Positions 49,380 through 59,193 are shown, counted from the stretch's first letter. The stretch is DNA of 64,000 nucleotides from Prevotella sp. E15-22 (GCF_023204875.1 NZ_CP096247.1:620001-684000), one strand, 5' to 3'. Notes: generated by a model not told the origin, from the letters alone. Translations and numbers: made by a program.

Positions 49380-50054
49380 ATGAATATCAAACCCATAGCA
49401 TACTTCCACTCGCCCCTGACGTCGAAGTTTGGCCTGCCTCGCCAAAGCGGACTGGCCGACGACTTGGTGGGTCGTATTGTGCTGGAGCCTGAATACAGGC
49501 GTGAGGAGGCCGTGCGTGGACTGGAGCAGTTTGACTATCTGTGGCTGATATGGGAATTTAGTGGTAATCCCCACGAACAGCAGGGACTCACCGTGCGTCC
49601 GCCTCGTCTGGGGGGCAACGAAAGGGTGGGGGTGTTTGCCTCGCGCTCGCCTTTCCGCCCTAACCGTCTGGGCCTCTCGTGCGTATATATAAATAAGGTG
49701 GAGATGACGGAAAAGGAAGGCCCCGTGATTTTTGTGAAGGGTGCCGACCTGATGGACGGAACGCCTATCTACGACATTAAGCCTTATGTGACCTATGCCG
49801 ACAGTCACCCTGAGGCGCGCAGTGGTTTTGTGGACCAGACCACATGGGAACCGCTGAAGGTGGTATTGCCACAGGAGATGGCTGCTTGTTTTTCTGACGA
49901 GGAACAAAGGGGACTGCGACAGGTGCTGGCGCAAGATCCTCGTCCACGCTATCATGATGATGCCGAGCGTGTGTATGGTATGCCCTTCGCTGGCAAAGAT
50001 GTTCGTTTTCGAGTGGAAAACGGCGTGCTGACAGTGGTGGAGATAAATCAGTAA
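49380..50054 (+). CDS. trmO: tRNA (N6-threonylcarbamoyladenosine-37-N6)-methyltransferase
   Basis: The product has 224 residues, a TsaA/TrmO (YaeB) family protein: PIAYFHSPLTSKFGLPRQSG at the start, FDYLWLIWEFSGN, VRPPRLGGNERVGVFASRSP, FRPNRLGLSCV and the C-terminal DPRPRYHDD. The enzyme adds an N6-methyl group to t6A37 using SAM. The mRNA leader is only about ten bases from the promoter box. Confidence 0.9.
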   Translation: MNIKPIAYFHSPLTSKFGLPRQSGLADDLVGRIVLEPEYRREEAVRGLEQFDYLWLIWEFSGNPHEQQGLTVRPPRLGGNERVGVFASRSPFRPNRLGLSCVYINKVEMTEKEGPVIFVKGADLMDGTPIYDIKPYVTYADSHPEARSGFVDQTTWEPLKVVLPQEMAACFSDEEQRGLRQVLAQDPRPRYHDDAERVYGMPFAGKDVRFRVENGVLTVVEINQ

Positions 50055-50237
50055 TACACTTCTTTTCTTTCGTTTTGTATTATTTTATACGACAAAACCG
50101 AAGAAAAATAACTTTTTTCATAAAAAAAATGTGTTTTTTTTTCGTTTTTGATTAAACTTCTGTCATTTTGTTACGTCAGTAAGATAGTTGCAACGCAAAA
50201 TGAGTACAAAACTAAAAAAAGAAAAGGAGATTTAAAG

Positions 50238-50744
50238 ATGAAAAAGATTCTTTTGACAATAGTTGCAGGCATGCTGATGACTGCCAACGTGATGGCCCAG
50301 GAGGCCAACCAGAACAGACCCGAGCGCAGACAGATGGATCCAAAGGAAATGGTGAAGCAGCGTACAAACGAGACTGTTGAGAAGTATAAACTGAGTGAAG
50401 AGCAGGCTGCAAAGTTGCTCGAACTGAATACAAAGTATATGGGTAAGATTCCCATGGGACCGATGGCTAGTATGCGCGGTCAGGGACGTCGCTCACAAGG
50501 TCAGATGGGACAGATGCCACAGCGTCCACAGCGCCCTCAGAACGATACAGTTCAGGGCCGTCGCCCGCAGATGGGTCAGATGGGCAATCGCGAGGAGATG
50601 CGTAAGAACATGGAGGCTTACAGCGCCGAGTTGAAGACCATCCTGACTGAGGAACAATATCAGGCCTATACGAAGGATCAGCAGAATCGCTTCCAGGGCC
50701 AAAGAGGACAAAGACCACGCAGAGACATCAACAATAATAATTGA
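50238..50744 (+). CDS. DUF4890-like exported protein, Met/Gln/Arg-rich
   Basis: The product has 168 residues from the ATG at 50238, preceded by AAAGGAGATTTAAAG, a good ribosome binding site. Signal peptide MKKILLTIVAGMLMTANVMA. Two alpha-helical CpxP/Spy-like segments (KYKLSEEQAAKLLELNTKYM and ELKTILTEEQYQAYTKDQQN) flank a low-complexity middle with repeated MGQMP/RPQRPQ units. This matches DUF4890, a periplasmic family of unknown role that may sense envelope stress (inference from CpxP-like pattern). Confidence 0.8.
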   Translation: MKKILLTIVAGMLMTANVMAQEANQNRPERRQMDPKEMVKQRTNETVEKYKLSEEQAAKLLELNTKYMGKIPMGPMASMRGQGRRSQGQMGQMPQRPQRPQNDTVQGRRPQMGQMGNREEMRKNMEAYSAELKTILTEEQYQAYTKDQQNRFQGQRGQRPRRDINNNN

Positions 50745-50862
50745 GATTTTTTCATAGTGATTTAGGTTAACATAGTGTTTTGAAGGGGGCGAGCGAGCCC
50801 CCGCAAACAAAAATGATGTGAGTCATTTTTTGAGTAAAAAGATTTTTGGAATGATAACAATG

Positions 50863-50895
50863 CGCCTGCTATTTTTTAAATAGTAGGCGTTTTTT
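50863..50895 (+). terminator. Intrinsic terminator after the DUF4890 gene
   Basis: CGCCTGCTATTT and AAATAGTAGGCG (one G-T pair) with a 3-base loop, then a T-run. Confidence 0.85.
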
Positions 50896-50918
50896 ATGGC
50901 TGTATCAGTTTTTTTTTG

Positions 50919-50926
50919 TACTTTTG
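50919..50926 (+). promoter_or_regulatory. -7 promoter element of the DUF4738 gene
   Basis: TACTTTTG, 21 bases before the start codon, directly after a T-run. Confidence 0.6.
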
Positions 50927-50947
50927 CTTCGTCAATAAACAATACGT

Positions 50948-51511
50948 ATGAAACGATTATTTCCTTTGGTCTTGGCCTTAGGCATCATGATGCTGAGCGC
51001 CTGTAAAGAGAAGAAGCAAACCGACGACATTATCACCACGAAATATGTGCCCAAACAGTTGCAAGCTCCCATTGGTATGCCTGCCGATAAACAAGTGCAG
51101 ACGGTAGAATGGGGAGACGCTGCCTATCAGGTGTCTGTCAGTCGTGTGGCTGCCGACAGTCTGCCGATGGCGAAGGATGAGGCTGGCCAGAAGTATAAGG
51201 ACAACCGCATCACTGTTTCCGTCACTCGTCAGGATGGCTCTTCAGTCCTCAAGCGCACGTTTACCAAGAGCGCCTTTACACAGTATGTTGACGAGGTGTT
51301 TCGCAAGAATGGCATCCTGGCTAGCATCCGTTTCGACGAGGTGGATAATGGCAAACTGGAGTTCTCTGTAGTCATCGCCCTGCCCGATGCTATCGACGAT
51401 GTGTTTATTCCTTTGGAGATGACTGTCGACCGCAATGGTATTATCAACATCCGCGAGGATGATGATATGGATATGCTCGACTATGTGGAAGACGAGGACG
51501 AGGGTGTGTAA
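50948..51511 (+). CDS. DUF4738-like lipoprotein
   Basis: The product has 187 residues. The signal MKRLFPLVLALGIMMLSAC ends in a lipobox. The body has QVQTVEWGDAAYQVSVSRVA, DNRITVSVTRQDGSSVLKRT and YVDEVFRKNGILASIRFDEV, as in DUF4738 proteins of Bacteroidales, followed by a very acidic tail. Periplasmic, unknown function. A short ACTTTAGC/GCTAAAGT hairpin (51515-51538) after the stop lacks a T-run. Confidence 0.75.
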   Translation: MKRLFPLVLALGIMMLSACKEKKQTDDIITTKYVPKQLQAPIGMPADKQVQTVEWGDAAYQVSVSRVAADSLPMAKDEAGQKYKDNRITVSVTRQDGSSVLKRTFTKSAFTQYVDEVFRKNGILASIRFDEVDNGKLEFSVVIALPDAIDDVFIPLEMTVDRNGIINIREDDDMDMLDYVEDEDEGV

Positions 51512-51545
51512 GTGACTTTAGCTCGATACTGCTAAAGTATGGGGT

Positions 51546-52274
51546 TCATGATAGCGATGCCATCAGCTCGCGCCATTTGTTGCTGAGCATAATCATCGTG
51601 GGAAATACAATGTTGGCCCCCTGACTTTCCAATACTTCGTTGGCCAACGGACCTGTGTTGACGGCGAGTGTGAAGATGCGTGCCGACACGCCAGCCTTCA
51701 CGCCCAATGGGGCATTCTCGACGACAAACGCCTCCCACGGATTCAGGTTGCCTGCCTTTTGCAGTCCCATCAGATAAGGGTCTGGGTTGGGTTTGCCGTG
51801 CTTCACGTCGTAGGCTGTTACGATGTGACTTTCGTCGAGATAGTCGCCAAAATCCTTAAGCAAGCGATTGATGAGTGGACGCTGTCCGCTACCCGTTACC
51901 ACGCCGATGGTCAGTCCGTCAGCGTTTATCTGTTTCATCAGCTCTGGGATGCCAGGCATGATGTGTGTTTCTGGCAGAGCGTGAAACTGGCGTGTTTTCT
52001 CGTCGTACATCAGCTGCGCCTCGGCCTCGTCAATGTCGCGCCCCTGCTGCTTCTTCACCATCATGCGGATGGTGTCGACACCACGCGCACCCTCAGTGGC
52101 ATAGGCGTCGGCCTCTGTCATGTGTATGCCAAACTTCTCCATCGAACGCTGCCACGCAATGGCGTGGTTGGGCATCGAGTTGTAGAGCACACCGTCCATA
52201 TCGAAAAGCACGGCTTTGGGGCAAAGTGCCTCAAAGCCGTGTTCCTCTAAGTATTGCTTAATTGTTTGCTTCAT
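51546..52274 (-). CDS. HAD-superfamily phosphatase, beta-phosphoglucomutase-like
   Basis: The product has 242 residues. HAD motif I VLFDMDGVLYNSMP with the nucleophile Asp, motif II VVTGSGQ, Lys in KHGKPNPDPYLMG and motif IV VVENAPLGVKAG (a variant with EN in place of the usual ED). The cap is the small helical type between motifs I and II. It probably acts on a sugar phosphate. It is downstream of pgi on the same strand (36 bases), which fits a sugar-phosphate role. Confidence 0.85.
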   Translation of the reverse strand: MKQTIKQYLEEHGFEALCPKAVLFDMDGVLYNSMPNHAIAWQRSMEKFGIHMTEADAYATEGARGVDTIRMMVKKQQGRDIDEAEAQLMYDEKTRQFHALPETHIMPGIPELMKQINADGLTIGVVTGSGQRPLINRLLKDFGDYLDESHIVTAYDVKHGKPNPDPYLMGLQKAGNLNPWEAFVVENAPLGVKAGVSARIFTLAVNTGPLANEVLESQGANIVFPTMIMLSNKWRELMASLS

Positions 52275-52310
52275 TCTGTTAGATATTCTAGATGCGCTAG
52301 ATATCCTGGA

Positions 52311-53666
52311 TTACTTCTCTTTAGCCAGACGCTCCTTGATGGCCTTTGATTCAGCCTCGTAGCCGGGCTTCTCGAGCAGGGCAAACATGTTCTTTTTGTA
52401 AGCCTCTACACCAGGCTGGTTGAAGGGGTTCACCTCGAGCAGGTTGCCACTGATGCCACAAGCGATCTCGAAGAAGTAGATGAGCTGACCGATGTAGTAC
52501 TCGTTGAGCTTGGGAACGCTGATGCGCATGTTGGGCACACCACCATCCACGTGAGCCAGACGGGTGCCCAGCTCAGCCATCTTGTTCACCTCGTCCACGC
52601 GCTTGCCAGCGAGGAAGTTCAGACCGTCCAGGTTCTCCTCGTCGTTGGGGAACAGCAGCTTCTTCTCGGGCTCCTCAATGCTGATCACTGTCTCGAAGAT
52701 AGTGCGCTCGCCCTCCTGAATCCACTGACCCATAGAGTGCAGGTCGGTGGTGAAGTCAACAGAGGCAGGGAAGATACCCTTGCCATCCTTACCCTCGCTC
52801 TCGCCATAGAGCTGCTTCCACCACTCAGAGAAGAAGTGGAGCTTGGGCTGATAGTTCACCATGATCTCGATCTTCTTGCCGCTCTGATAAAGACCGTTGC
52901 GAACGGCTGCATACTGTGCTGCGAGGTTCTCGGCGAAGGGAACATCCTTGCCGCAAGCCTTCTCCATGTCCTGTGCACCAGCCACCAGCTGCTTCACGTC
53001 GAAGCCAGCGCAGGCTATGGGCAGCAGACCAACGGGAGTGAGTACAGAGAAACGGCCACCTACGTTATCGGGGATGATAAAGCTCTTGTAACCTTCCTTG
53101 TCGGCGCAGGTGCGGGCAGCACCCTTCTTAGCGTCTGTAACGGCTACGATCACCTTTTTAGCCTCCTCCTTGCCGCGCTGAGCCTCGCACTGCTTCTTCA
53201 ACAGACGGAAGGTCAGGGCAGTCTCGGTGGTGGTACCAGACTTGGAAATATTGATAACGCCAAACTTCTTGTCTTTCAGGTATTCTGTCATCTCGAACAG
53301 GTAGTCCTCGCCGATGTTGTTACCAGCAAACATGATGGTGGGGTTCTTCTTATCCTGAATGAGCCATGCAAACGAGTTGCTCAGGGCTTCAATCACGGCG
53401 CGAGCGCCCAGATAAGAACCACCGATACCTGCAACTACCACAACCTCGCAGTTCTGGCGCAGCGTGTCGGCACAAGCCTGAATCTCAGCCAGAAATTCGG
53501 GAGTGATTGATGAGGGGAGGTGGAGCCATCCCAGGAAATCGTTGCCAGGGCAGGTGCCGTTCTCAAGGGCTTCCTGTGCTGCCTTTACCTTGGGCTCGAA
53601 AGCAGCCACTGCACCTTCTGCCAAAAAGCAGGAGGCTTTAGTCATGTCAAGAGTGATATTCTTCAT
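52311..53666 (-). CDS. pgi: Glucose-6-phosphate isomerase
   Basis: The product has 451 residues, the short bacterial type. [14 protein letters not shown], the sugar-phosphate loop [32 protein letters not shown] and [10 protein letters not shown] are all present. It converts glucose-6-phosphate to fructose-6-phosphate in glycolysis. A -7 box on the minus strand lies upstream, back to back with the purN promoter, and the HAD gene follows. Confidence 0.95.
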   Translation of the reverse strand: MKNITLDMTKASCFLAEGAVAAFEPKVKAAQEALENGTCPGNDFLGWLHLPSSITPEFLAEIQACADTLRQNCEVVVVAGIGGSYLGARAVIEALSNSFAWLIQDKKNPTIMFAGNNIGEDYLFEMTEYLKDKKFGVINISKSGTTTETALTFRLLKKQCEAQRGKEEAKKVIVAVTDAKKGAARTCADKEGYKSFIIPDNVGGRFSVLTPVGLLPIACAGFDVKQLVAGAQDMEKACGKDVPFAENLAAQYAAVRNGLYQSGKKIEIMVNYQPKLHFFSEWWKQLYGESEGKDGKGIFPASVDFTTDLHSMGQWIQEGERTIFETVISIEEPEKKLLFPNDEENLDGLNFLAGKRVDEVNKMAELGTRLAHVDGGVPNMRISVPKLNEYYIGQLIYFFEIACGISGNLLEVNPFNQPGVEAYKKNMFALLEKPGYEAESKAIKERLAKEK

Positions 53667-53703
53667 ATTGATTCATTTTATGTATTTGTGCTTTAAAGCG
53701 TTG

Positions 53704-53760
53704 CAAAATTACAAAATATCTGTGAGTTGGCAAAACTTTAGATATTTTTTTGTACCTTTG
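53704..53760. promoter_or_regulatory. Divergent promoters of pgi and purN
   Basis: Minus-strand TAATTTTG (53704-53711) serves pgi; plus-strand TACCTTTG (53753-53760) serves purN. Confidence 0.65.
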
Positions 53761-53790
53761 CGTCTATAAAATGACAATATCTTGATTTAG

Positions 53791-54366
53791 ATGAAAATGA
53801 ATATTGCTATTTTTGCTTCGGGTGGCGGAACGAATGCAGAGAACATCATCCGCTATTTCCACGACTCGGAGCTGGTATGCACGCCTTTGCTGGTCTGCAA
53901 TAAAGCCGATGCTCCTGTGTTGGAGAAGGCTCAACGCTTGGGTGTCAGGACGCAAGTGGTGACCAAGGCTCAGTTGAACGACGCTGCGGTGATGATACCC
54001 CTGTTACGCGAGTATGATGTCCGCTTCATCGTGCTGGCAGGCTTCCTTCCATTGATTCCTGATTATCTGGTAGATGCCTACCCGCGTCGCATCGTTAATA
54101 TTCACCCTTCGCTGTTGCCCAAGTATGGAGGCAAGGGCATGTGGGGGCACCACGTACACGAAGCTGTTAAGGCTGCTGGCGAAACAGAGACGGGCATGAC
54201 TGTACATTGGGTGACACATGTCTGTGATGGTGGCGAGATTATTGCCCAGTATCGCGTGGCGTTGAGTCCTGATGATTCTGCCGACGATATCGCCGCCAAA
54301 GAACATGTGCTCGAGATGAAATACTATCCACCGTTGATAGAAAAGATACTGAAAGAGAACTTTTAA
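53791..54366 (+). CDS. purN: Phosphoribosylglycinamide formyltransferase
   Basis: The product has 191 residues. It starts MKMNIAIFASGGGTNAENII with the formyltransferase opening and keeps the catalytic region: VNIHPSLLPKYGGKGMWGHH (Asn and His of the active site) and TGMTVHWVTHVCDGGEIIAQ with the Asp. It transfers a formyl group from 10-formyl-THF to GAR in purine synthesis, the step before PurL. The next gene follows after 27 bases. Confidence 0.95.
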   Translation: MKMNIAIFASGGGTNAENIIRYFHDSELVCTPLLVCNKADAPVLEKAQRLGVRTQVVTKAQLNDAAVMIPLLREYDVRFIVLAGFLPLIPDYLVDAYPRRIVNIHPSLLPKYGGKGMWGHHVHEAVKAAGETETGMTVHWVTHVCDGGEIIAQYRVALSPDDSADDIAAKEHVLEMKYYPPLIEKILKENF

Positions 54367-54393
54367 ATCATTAAAATTAAATAACTTAATAAC

Positions 54394-54978
54394 ATGAAAA
54401 AAACAATCTTGATGGCCCTGATGGGGCTGATGACCGTTGTGTGCGCTCAGGCACAGACCGAAGACTTCCCTCGACACGAGGTGGCTGTGAGTTATGGTGC
54501 TGGTTCTAATTCCCAATGGGTGAATGCCTTCGAGCATATCGCTACCACCATTGTCACTGTGGGCAATGTAACCTACGAGAATGAAACATTCACTGGTCCT
54601 TTTTCAGTTGAATATTTCTATCATCCAAAGGAGTGGCTGGGCATAGGCGGCATCGCGGTCTATGGCAAAAATACGCAGGACGTAATGACTGGCAGTACCA
54701 AAAAAGGAGAACTCACGCAAGCCTACTACACCCTGATGCCTGGCGTTAAGTTCGATTGGCTGCGTTCCAACAATTTTGGCATGTACTCCAAGTTTGGTGT
54801 TGGCGCCACCATCCGCCACGAGATCTACGACGGTAATAGCGAGTCTGTGTTCCACTTTAATTGGCAGGCCTCGCTTCTTGGTATGGAGGTGGGTGCTCGT
54901 CAGCTGCGCGCCTTTGTTGAACTCGGTGTGGGTGAGCAGGGCATCGGACTTATCGGTTTGAGGTATAAATTTAACTAA
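54394..54978 (+). CDS. Outer-membrane beta-barrel protein
   Basis: The product has 194 residues with signal peptide MKKTILMALMGLMTVVCAQA. Alternating amphipathic strands follow, e.g. HEVAVSYGAGSNSQWVNAF, GPFSVEYFYHPKEWLGIGGI, LMPGVKFDWLRSNNFGMYSK, QLRAFVELGVGEQGIGLIGL, ending RYKFN with a terminal aromatic typical of outer-membrane barrels. About eight strands. Unknown role. The 3' end overlaps the convergent SemiSWEET gene by 8 bases. Confidence 0.75.
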   Translation: MKKTILMALMGLMTVVCAQAQTEDFPRHEVAVSYGAGSNSQWVNAFEHIATTIVTVGNVTYENETFTGPFSVEYFYHPKEWLGIGGIAVYGKNTQDVMTGSTKKGELTQAYYTLMPGVKFDWLRSNNFGMYSKFGVGATIRHEIYDGNSESVFHFNWQASLLGMEVGARQLRAFVELGVGEQGIGLIGLRYKFN

Positions 54979-55252
54979 AGTAGTCGTTATACATCTTGAT
55001 GCCAAACACGATGCAGCTGCACGTCGTGGTCACAAGGTTGGTCAGAAACAGTGCCCATAGAATGTTTGGTTCGTGAAGCAGTCCTTGCAGCATAAAGGCA
55101 AAGCCTCCCACCGCCATCATCAGAAAGGTGGGCAGTGCAATGCCATCCGTATTGCGTGTGCGGATAGTTGTGATGGCTTGTGGTAAATAGCCTAATATCA
55201 TGCCGATGGTGGCCACCCAGCCACAAATCTCAAAAATGATTCCTTGTTCCAT
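54971..55252 (-). CDS. SemiSWEET-type sugar transporter (PQ-loop)
   Basis: The product has 93 residues with three membrane helices, the size of bacterial SemiSWEETs which work as dimers. ICGWVATIGMILGYLPQAIT contains the PQ motif, followed by RNTDGIALPTFLMMAVGGFA and LHEPNILWALFLTNLVTTTC. The start at 55252 is chosen because it lies 28 bases after the -7 box on the minus strand. It probably moves small sugars down a gradient. Confidence 0.85.
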   Translation of the reverse strand: MEQGIIFEICGWVATIGMILGYLPQAITTIRTRNTDGIALPTFLMMAVGGFAFMLQGLLHEPNILWALFLTNLVTTTCSCIVFGIKMYNDYFS

Positions 55253-55280
55253 AGTACTCAATTTGTTGGTATGTTGTGGG

Positions 55281-55324
55281 CAAAGATACAAAAAAATCCG
55301 ATGAACCAAAAGATTCATCGGATT
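55281..55324 (-). terminator. Terminator of the acyl-CoA dehydrogenase operon, abutting the SemiSWEET promoter
   Basis: AATCCGATGAA (55295-55305) and TTCATCGGATT (55314-55324) form an 11-bp stem; on the minus strand a T-run follows. That run leads into TATCTTTG (complement of 55281-55288), the -7 box of the SemiSWEET gene. Confidence 0.8.
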
Positions 55325-55348
55325 ATTTTTTATTTGGATGAGGGCTGA

Positions 55349-57079
55349 TTAAGCCTCAACCTCTTCATCGTTTGCCTTGAAATTAACAAGGTCCTCTACC
55401 TGGAAGGCTTTGATGTAAGCGGCCTTGCCAAGTACATCCTCCTCGGTCATGCGAACGTATACGTTAGCACTCTTCTTGAAGAGTTCAGGAGCCTTGCTGG
55501 CATCACGGATGATGAGCAGACTCATTACCAACTCGGCAGTCATGTCGTATAGACGACGAGCCAGGAAGTCGTGAGCATCCTGATTGTCAAGAGCCTTAAC
55601 AGCAGCGAGAGCCTCCTCGTAAACAGGAATGAGCTTCTCAACGCGAGCCTTCAGACCAGCTACGCAGTCGCAGCACTCGATGCTTGCAGCCATCTCCTTG
55701 ATGTTCTGGAGCATAGTGCCGTTAGTGATGTAGCGGATAGCAGCTACAACCTGCAACTGAGTGGTACCCTCGTAGATAGAGAAGATACGTGCGTCGCGGA
55801 ACAGGCGCTGGCTCTTGTACTCCATGATGAAACCTGAACCACCGTGGATGCTGATAGCATCGTAAGCGTTCTGGTTGGCATACTCAGAGTTCATACCCTT
55901 GGCCAGTGGTGTGAAGGCATCAGCCAAGCGCTGGTACTTCTTCAACTCCTGCTTCTCCTCTGGTGTAAGCTTGCGGTCGCGCTCGATATCCTCAAGACAC
56001 TTGTAGATATCAACGTAAGCGGCTGTCTCGTACAGCAATGAACGACCAGCATCGAGCTTAGCCTTCATGCGAGAGAGCATATCGTAAACAGCGGGGAAGT
56101 TGATGATCTTATCACCAAACTGCTGGCGCTCCTTAGCGTAAGCCAGACCCTCGTTGTAAGCCTCCTGTTCAACACCTACAGACTGTGCGGCGATCCCCAG
56201 ACGAGCACCGTTCATCAGCGCCATCACGTACTTGATCAGACCCAGACGTGTGCTACCGCAGAGCTCTGCCTTAGCATTCTTATAGGTGAGCTCACAGGTA
56301 GGTGAGCCATGGATACCCAGCTTGTGCTCGATGTGACGAACGTCAACACCGCCCTGGCGCTTGTCGTAGATGAACATAGACAGACCACGTCCGTCCTTGG
56401 TGCCCTCCTCAGAACGAGCCAGCACGAGGTGGATGTCGCTATCACCGTTGGTGATGAAGCGCTTAACACCGTTCAGGCGCCAGCAGTTCTCCTTCTCGTC
56501 GAAGGTAGCCTTCAGCATCACGCGCTGTAGGTCAGAACCAGCATCAGGCTCAGTCAGGTCCATAGACATACCCTCACCAGCGCAAACGCGGGGGATATAC
56601 TTCTGGCGCTGCTCCTCAGAACCGAACTCGTAAAGAGTATCGATACAGCTCTGCAAGCTCCAGATGTTCTGGAAACCGGCATCGGCAGAAGAAATCATCT
56701 CAGAGAGCATAGAGAACACGGTGTTAGGCAGGTTCAGACCGCCGTAACGACGAGGCATAGAAACACCCCACAGACCAGCCTTGCGGGTGGCGTCGAGGTT
56801 CTCGTAAGTCTTAGAGGCGTAGATCATACGACCATTCTCGAGGTGTGGACCTTCCAGGTCGACGCTCTCAGAGTTTGGCTCGATGATGTTGGCAGCCACA
56901 TCGCCAGTGATGTCGAGAATCTGCTTGTAGTTCTCGATGGCATCGCCCAGGTCAACGGGAGCATAGTCATATTCTTTCGCATCAGCGAAACCCTTTTCTT
57001 TCAGCTCAACGATACGAGCCATCAGGGGGTGGTTCAAGTAGAACCCGATCTCAGGATGATCGCTATAATAGTTTGCCAT
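55349..57079 (-). CDS. Acyl-CoA dehydrogenase family protein
   Basis: The product has 576 residues, longer than the ~380-residue classical enzymes because of a C-terminal extension of about 150 residues (from about LKARVEKLIPVYEEALAAVK). FAD and substrate motifs: MSMDLTEPDAGSDLQRVMLK, NGVKRFITNGD, AQSVGVEQEAYNEGLAYAKE, SIHGGSGFIMEYKSQRLFRD and IFSIYEGTTQLQ, where the Glu is a candidate catalytic base. It forms an operon with etfB and etfA (2-base gap), so electrons go to the flavoprotein. Substrate unknown. Confidence 0.9.
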   Translation of the reverse strand: MANYYSDHPEIGFYLNHPLMARIVELKEKGFADAKEYDYAPVDLGDAIENYKQILDITGDVAANIIEPNSESVDLEGPHLENGRMIYASKTYENLDATRKAGLWGVSMPRRYGGLNLPNTVFSMLSEMISSADAGFQNIWSLQSCIDTLYEFGSEEQRQKYIPRVCAGEGMSMDLTEPDAGSDLQRVMLKATFDEKENCWRLNGVKRFITNGDSDIHLVLARSEEGTKDGRGLSMFIYDKRQGGVDVRHIEHKLGIHGSPTCELTYKNAKAELCGSTRLGLIKYVMALMNGARLGIAAQSVGVEQEAYNEGLAYAKERQQFGDKIINFPAVYDMLSRMKAKLDAGRSLLYETAAYVDIYKCLEDIERDRKLTPEEKQELKKYQRLADAFTPLAKGMNSEYANQNAYDAISIHGGSGFIMEYKSQRLFRDARIFSIYEGTTQLQVVAAIRYITNGTMLQNIKEMAASIECCDCVAGLKARVEKLIPVYEEALAAVKALDNQDAHDFLARRLYDMTAELVMSLLIIRDASKAPELFKKSANVYVRMTEEDVLGKAAYIKAFQVEDLVNFKANDEEVEA

Positions 57080-57081
57080 AA

Positions 57082-58104
57082 TTATTTGCTATTCTGCTTA
57101 TAGTACTTAATTAACTTTGGAACAACCTCCTCAACGGTACCAACGATGACGTAGTCGGCAATCTTGTTGATAGGTGCATCGGGATCGCTGTTCACGCTGA
57201 TGATGATACCAGAATCCTGCATACCAGCGATGTGCTGAATCTGTCCAGAGATACCGCAGGCAATATATACCTTGGGGTGAACAGTAACACCAGTCTGACC
57301 AATCTGACGGTCGTGATCCAGCCAGCCAGCATCGACAGCAGCACGGCTACCACCAACCTCACCATGGAGCACCTTAGCCAACTCGAACAGCATGTCGAAG
57401 TTCTCCTTAGAGCCAACACCATAACCACCAGCAACAACGATAGGAGCACCCTTCAGGTTGTGCTTGGCAGCCTCAACGTGGTGATCGAGCACCTTTACTA
57501 CGAAGGCCTCGGGGCTAACATACTTGCTTACCTCAGGATAAACAACCTCCTTGCGGCACTCGCCCTCGTACAGGGCCTTCTGCATCACGCCAGAGCGTAC
57601 AGTAGCCATCTGAGGACGGTGGTCGGGGTTGACGATGGTAGCTACGATGTTACCACCGAAAGCAGGACGAATCTGATAAAGCAGATTCTCGTATGTCTTG
57701 TTGTTCTTCTTATCCTCGAAAGGACCAATCTCCAGCTCTGTGCAGTCGGCAGTCAGGCCAGAGGTCAGTGATGACGATACACGTGGACCGAGGTCGCGAC
57801 CGATAACGGTAGCACCCATCAGACAGATCTGAGGCTGCTCCTCCTTGAAGAGGTTAACCAGAATATCAGTGTGGGGAGCAGAGGTGTAAGGGAACAGGTC
57901 TTTAGCGTCGAAAACAAACAGCTTATCGACACCGTAAGGCAGAATCTGATCCTCAACCTTACCCTTGATGCCAGTACCGGCAACAATAGCATGGAGCTCT
58001 ACGTTCAGTTCATTGGCGAGCTTACGACCCTTGGTCAGCAGCTCCTGAGATACTTCCTGTACCTGAGTACCTTCAATTTCGCAATATACAAATACGTTGT
58101 TCAT
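57082..58104 (-). CDS. etfA: Electron transfer flavoprotein alpha subunit
   Basis: The product has 340 residues from MNNVFVYCEIEGTQVQEVSQ, the start I recall for Bacteroidales EtfA; an upstream ATG at 58152 overlapping etfB is possible. The C-terminal FAD-binding part has VVAGGYGVGSKENFDMLFEL, GGSRAAVDAGW, IGQTGVTVHPKVYIACGISG and IISVNSDPDAPINKIADYVI. Second gene of the operon, between etfB and the dehydrogenase. Confidence 0.9.
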   Translation of the reverse strand: MNNVFVYCEIEGTQVQEVSQELLTKGRKLANELNVELHAIVAGTGIKGKVEDQILPYGVDKLFVFDAKDLFPYTSAPHTDILVNLFKEEQPQICLMGATVIGRDLGPRVSSSLTSGLTADCTELEIGPFEDKKNNKTYENLLYQIRPAFGGNIVATIVNPDHRPQMATVRSGVMQKALYEGECRKEVVYPEVSKYVSPEAFVVKVLDHHVEAAKHNLKGAPIVVAGGYGVGSKENFDMLFELAKVLHGEVGGSRAAVDAGWLDHDRQIGQTGVTVHPKVYIACGISGQIQHIAGMQDSGIIISVNSDPDAPINKIADYVIVGTVEEVVPKLIKYYKQNSK

Positions 58105-58144
58105 ATCTATATTTTCTGTGAAAATCTTGACGCGAGCGTCGAGC

Positions 58145-59017
58145 TTAGCCAATAATCTTCTCGTCCAACAATTCTTTGATCATTCCCTCGATATCAGCAT
58201 CAGAAGCCGTCAAAGTCTTCGACTCCTTAGCCTGGAACACGATGTTCTTGATGGCCTTTACCTTGGTAGGTGAGCCACTCAGACCGCACTGGTTTACATC
58301 GCCATCCACATCAGCCACGCTCCACTGGTTGAGTGTGAGCTCAGGACGCTGCTCGTACAGATAGTCGTAGGCAGTACCCTCGGCAGGACGCTCCATAGGA
58401 CAGGTAGCGCGCTTGTACTTCATCACCAGCTTAGCGTTCTGTGGGCGACAAGGAGCAGCGCTTCCGTTTACAGTGATAACAACAGGCAGAGGAGCCTCTA
58501 CGGTCTCAACACCACCGTCGATCACACGCTTGATAGTTGCCTTGCCATCCTTTACTGAGAGAACCTCCTCAGCGTAAGTTACCTGGTTCAGGCCCAGCTT
58601 CTGAGCCACCTGAGGACCTACCTGAGCGGTATCACCATCGATAGCCTGACGACCACCGATAACGATGTCAACATCGCCAATCTTCTTGATGGCAGTAGCC
58701 AGTGCATAAGAAGTAGCGAGGGTATCAGCACCAGCGAAGAGACGGTCGGTCAGCAACCAACCTGTATCTGCGCCACGATATAATCCCTGACGGATAATCT
58801 CACCTGCACGTGGAGGACCCATCGTGAGGATTCCTACTGTTGAGCCTGGGTTCTGCTCCTTCAGGCGAAGGGCCTGCTCCAGGGCATTCAAATCTTCTGG
58901 ATTGAAGATGGCGGGCAGGGCAGCACGGTTTACGGTGCCTTCGGCAGTCATTGCATCCTTACCCACGTTACGGGTGTCTGGCACTTGCTTGGCCAGCACA
59001 ACAATTTTCAAAGCCAT
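58145..59017 (-). CDS. etfB: Electron transfer flavoprotein beta subunit
   Basis: The product has 290 residues from MALKIVVLAKQVPDTRNVGK. An earlier in-frame Met at 59098 lies upstream of the promoter and is rejected. Typical segments: FNPEDLNALEQALRLKE, GILTMGPPRAGEIIRQGLYR, DIVIGGRQAIDGDTAQVGPQ. First gene of the etfB-etfA-dehydrogenase operon. Confidence 0.9.
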   Translation of the reverse strand: MALKIVVLAKQVPDTRNVGKDAMTAEGTVNRAALPAIFNPEDLNALEQALRLKEQNPGSTVGILTMGPPRAGEIIRQGLYRGADTGWLLTDRLFAGADTLATSYALATAIKKIGDVDIVIGGRQAIDGDTAQVGPQVAQKLGLNQVTYAEEVLSVKDGKATIKRVIDGGVETVEAPLPVVITVNGSAAPCRPQNAKLVMKYKRATCPMERPAEGTAYDYLYEQRPELTLNQWSVADVDGDVNQCGLSGSPTKVKAIKNIVFQAKESKTLTASDADIEGMIKELLDEKIIG

Positions 59018-59068
59018 ATTATTTATAATGTTCAATAATGAATATTCAAAATTTTGCAAAAAGCGGTG

Positions 59069-59076
59069 CAAAGGTA
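59069..59076 (-). promoter_or_regulatory. -7 promoter element of the etf operon
   Basis: Minus-strand TACCTTTG, about 52 bases before the etfB start. Confidence 0.7.
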
Positions 59077-59193
59077 GTACTTTTCTCCTAATTGGCAAAG
59101 TAAAAAGTGTAAAAATTGCACAAACTTGGCTTAAACGTGCACAATTCGGCTATTTTGTGCAATTGAAAATTTGGTTTTCTCGCAGGTTATTAG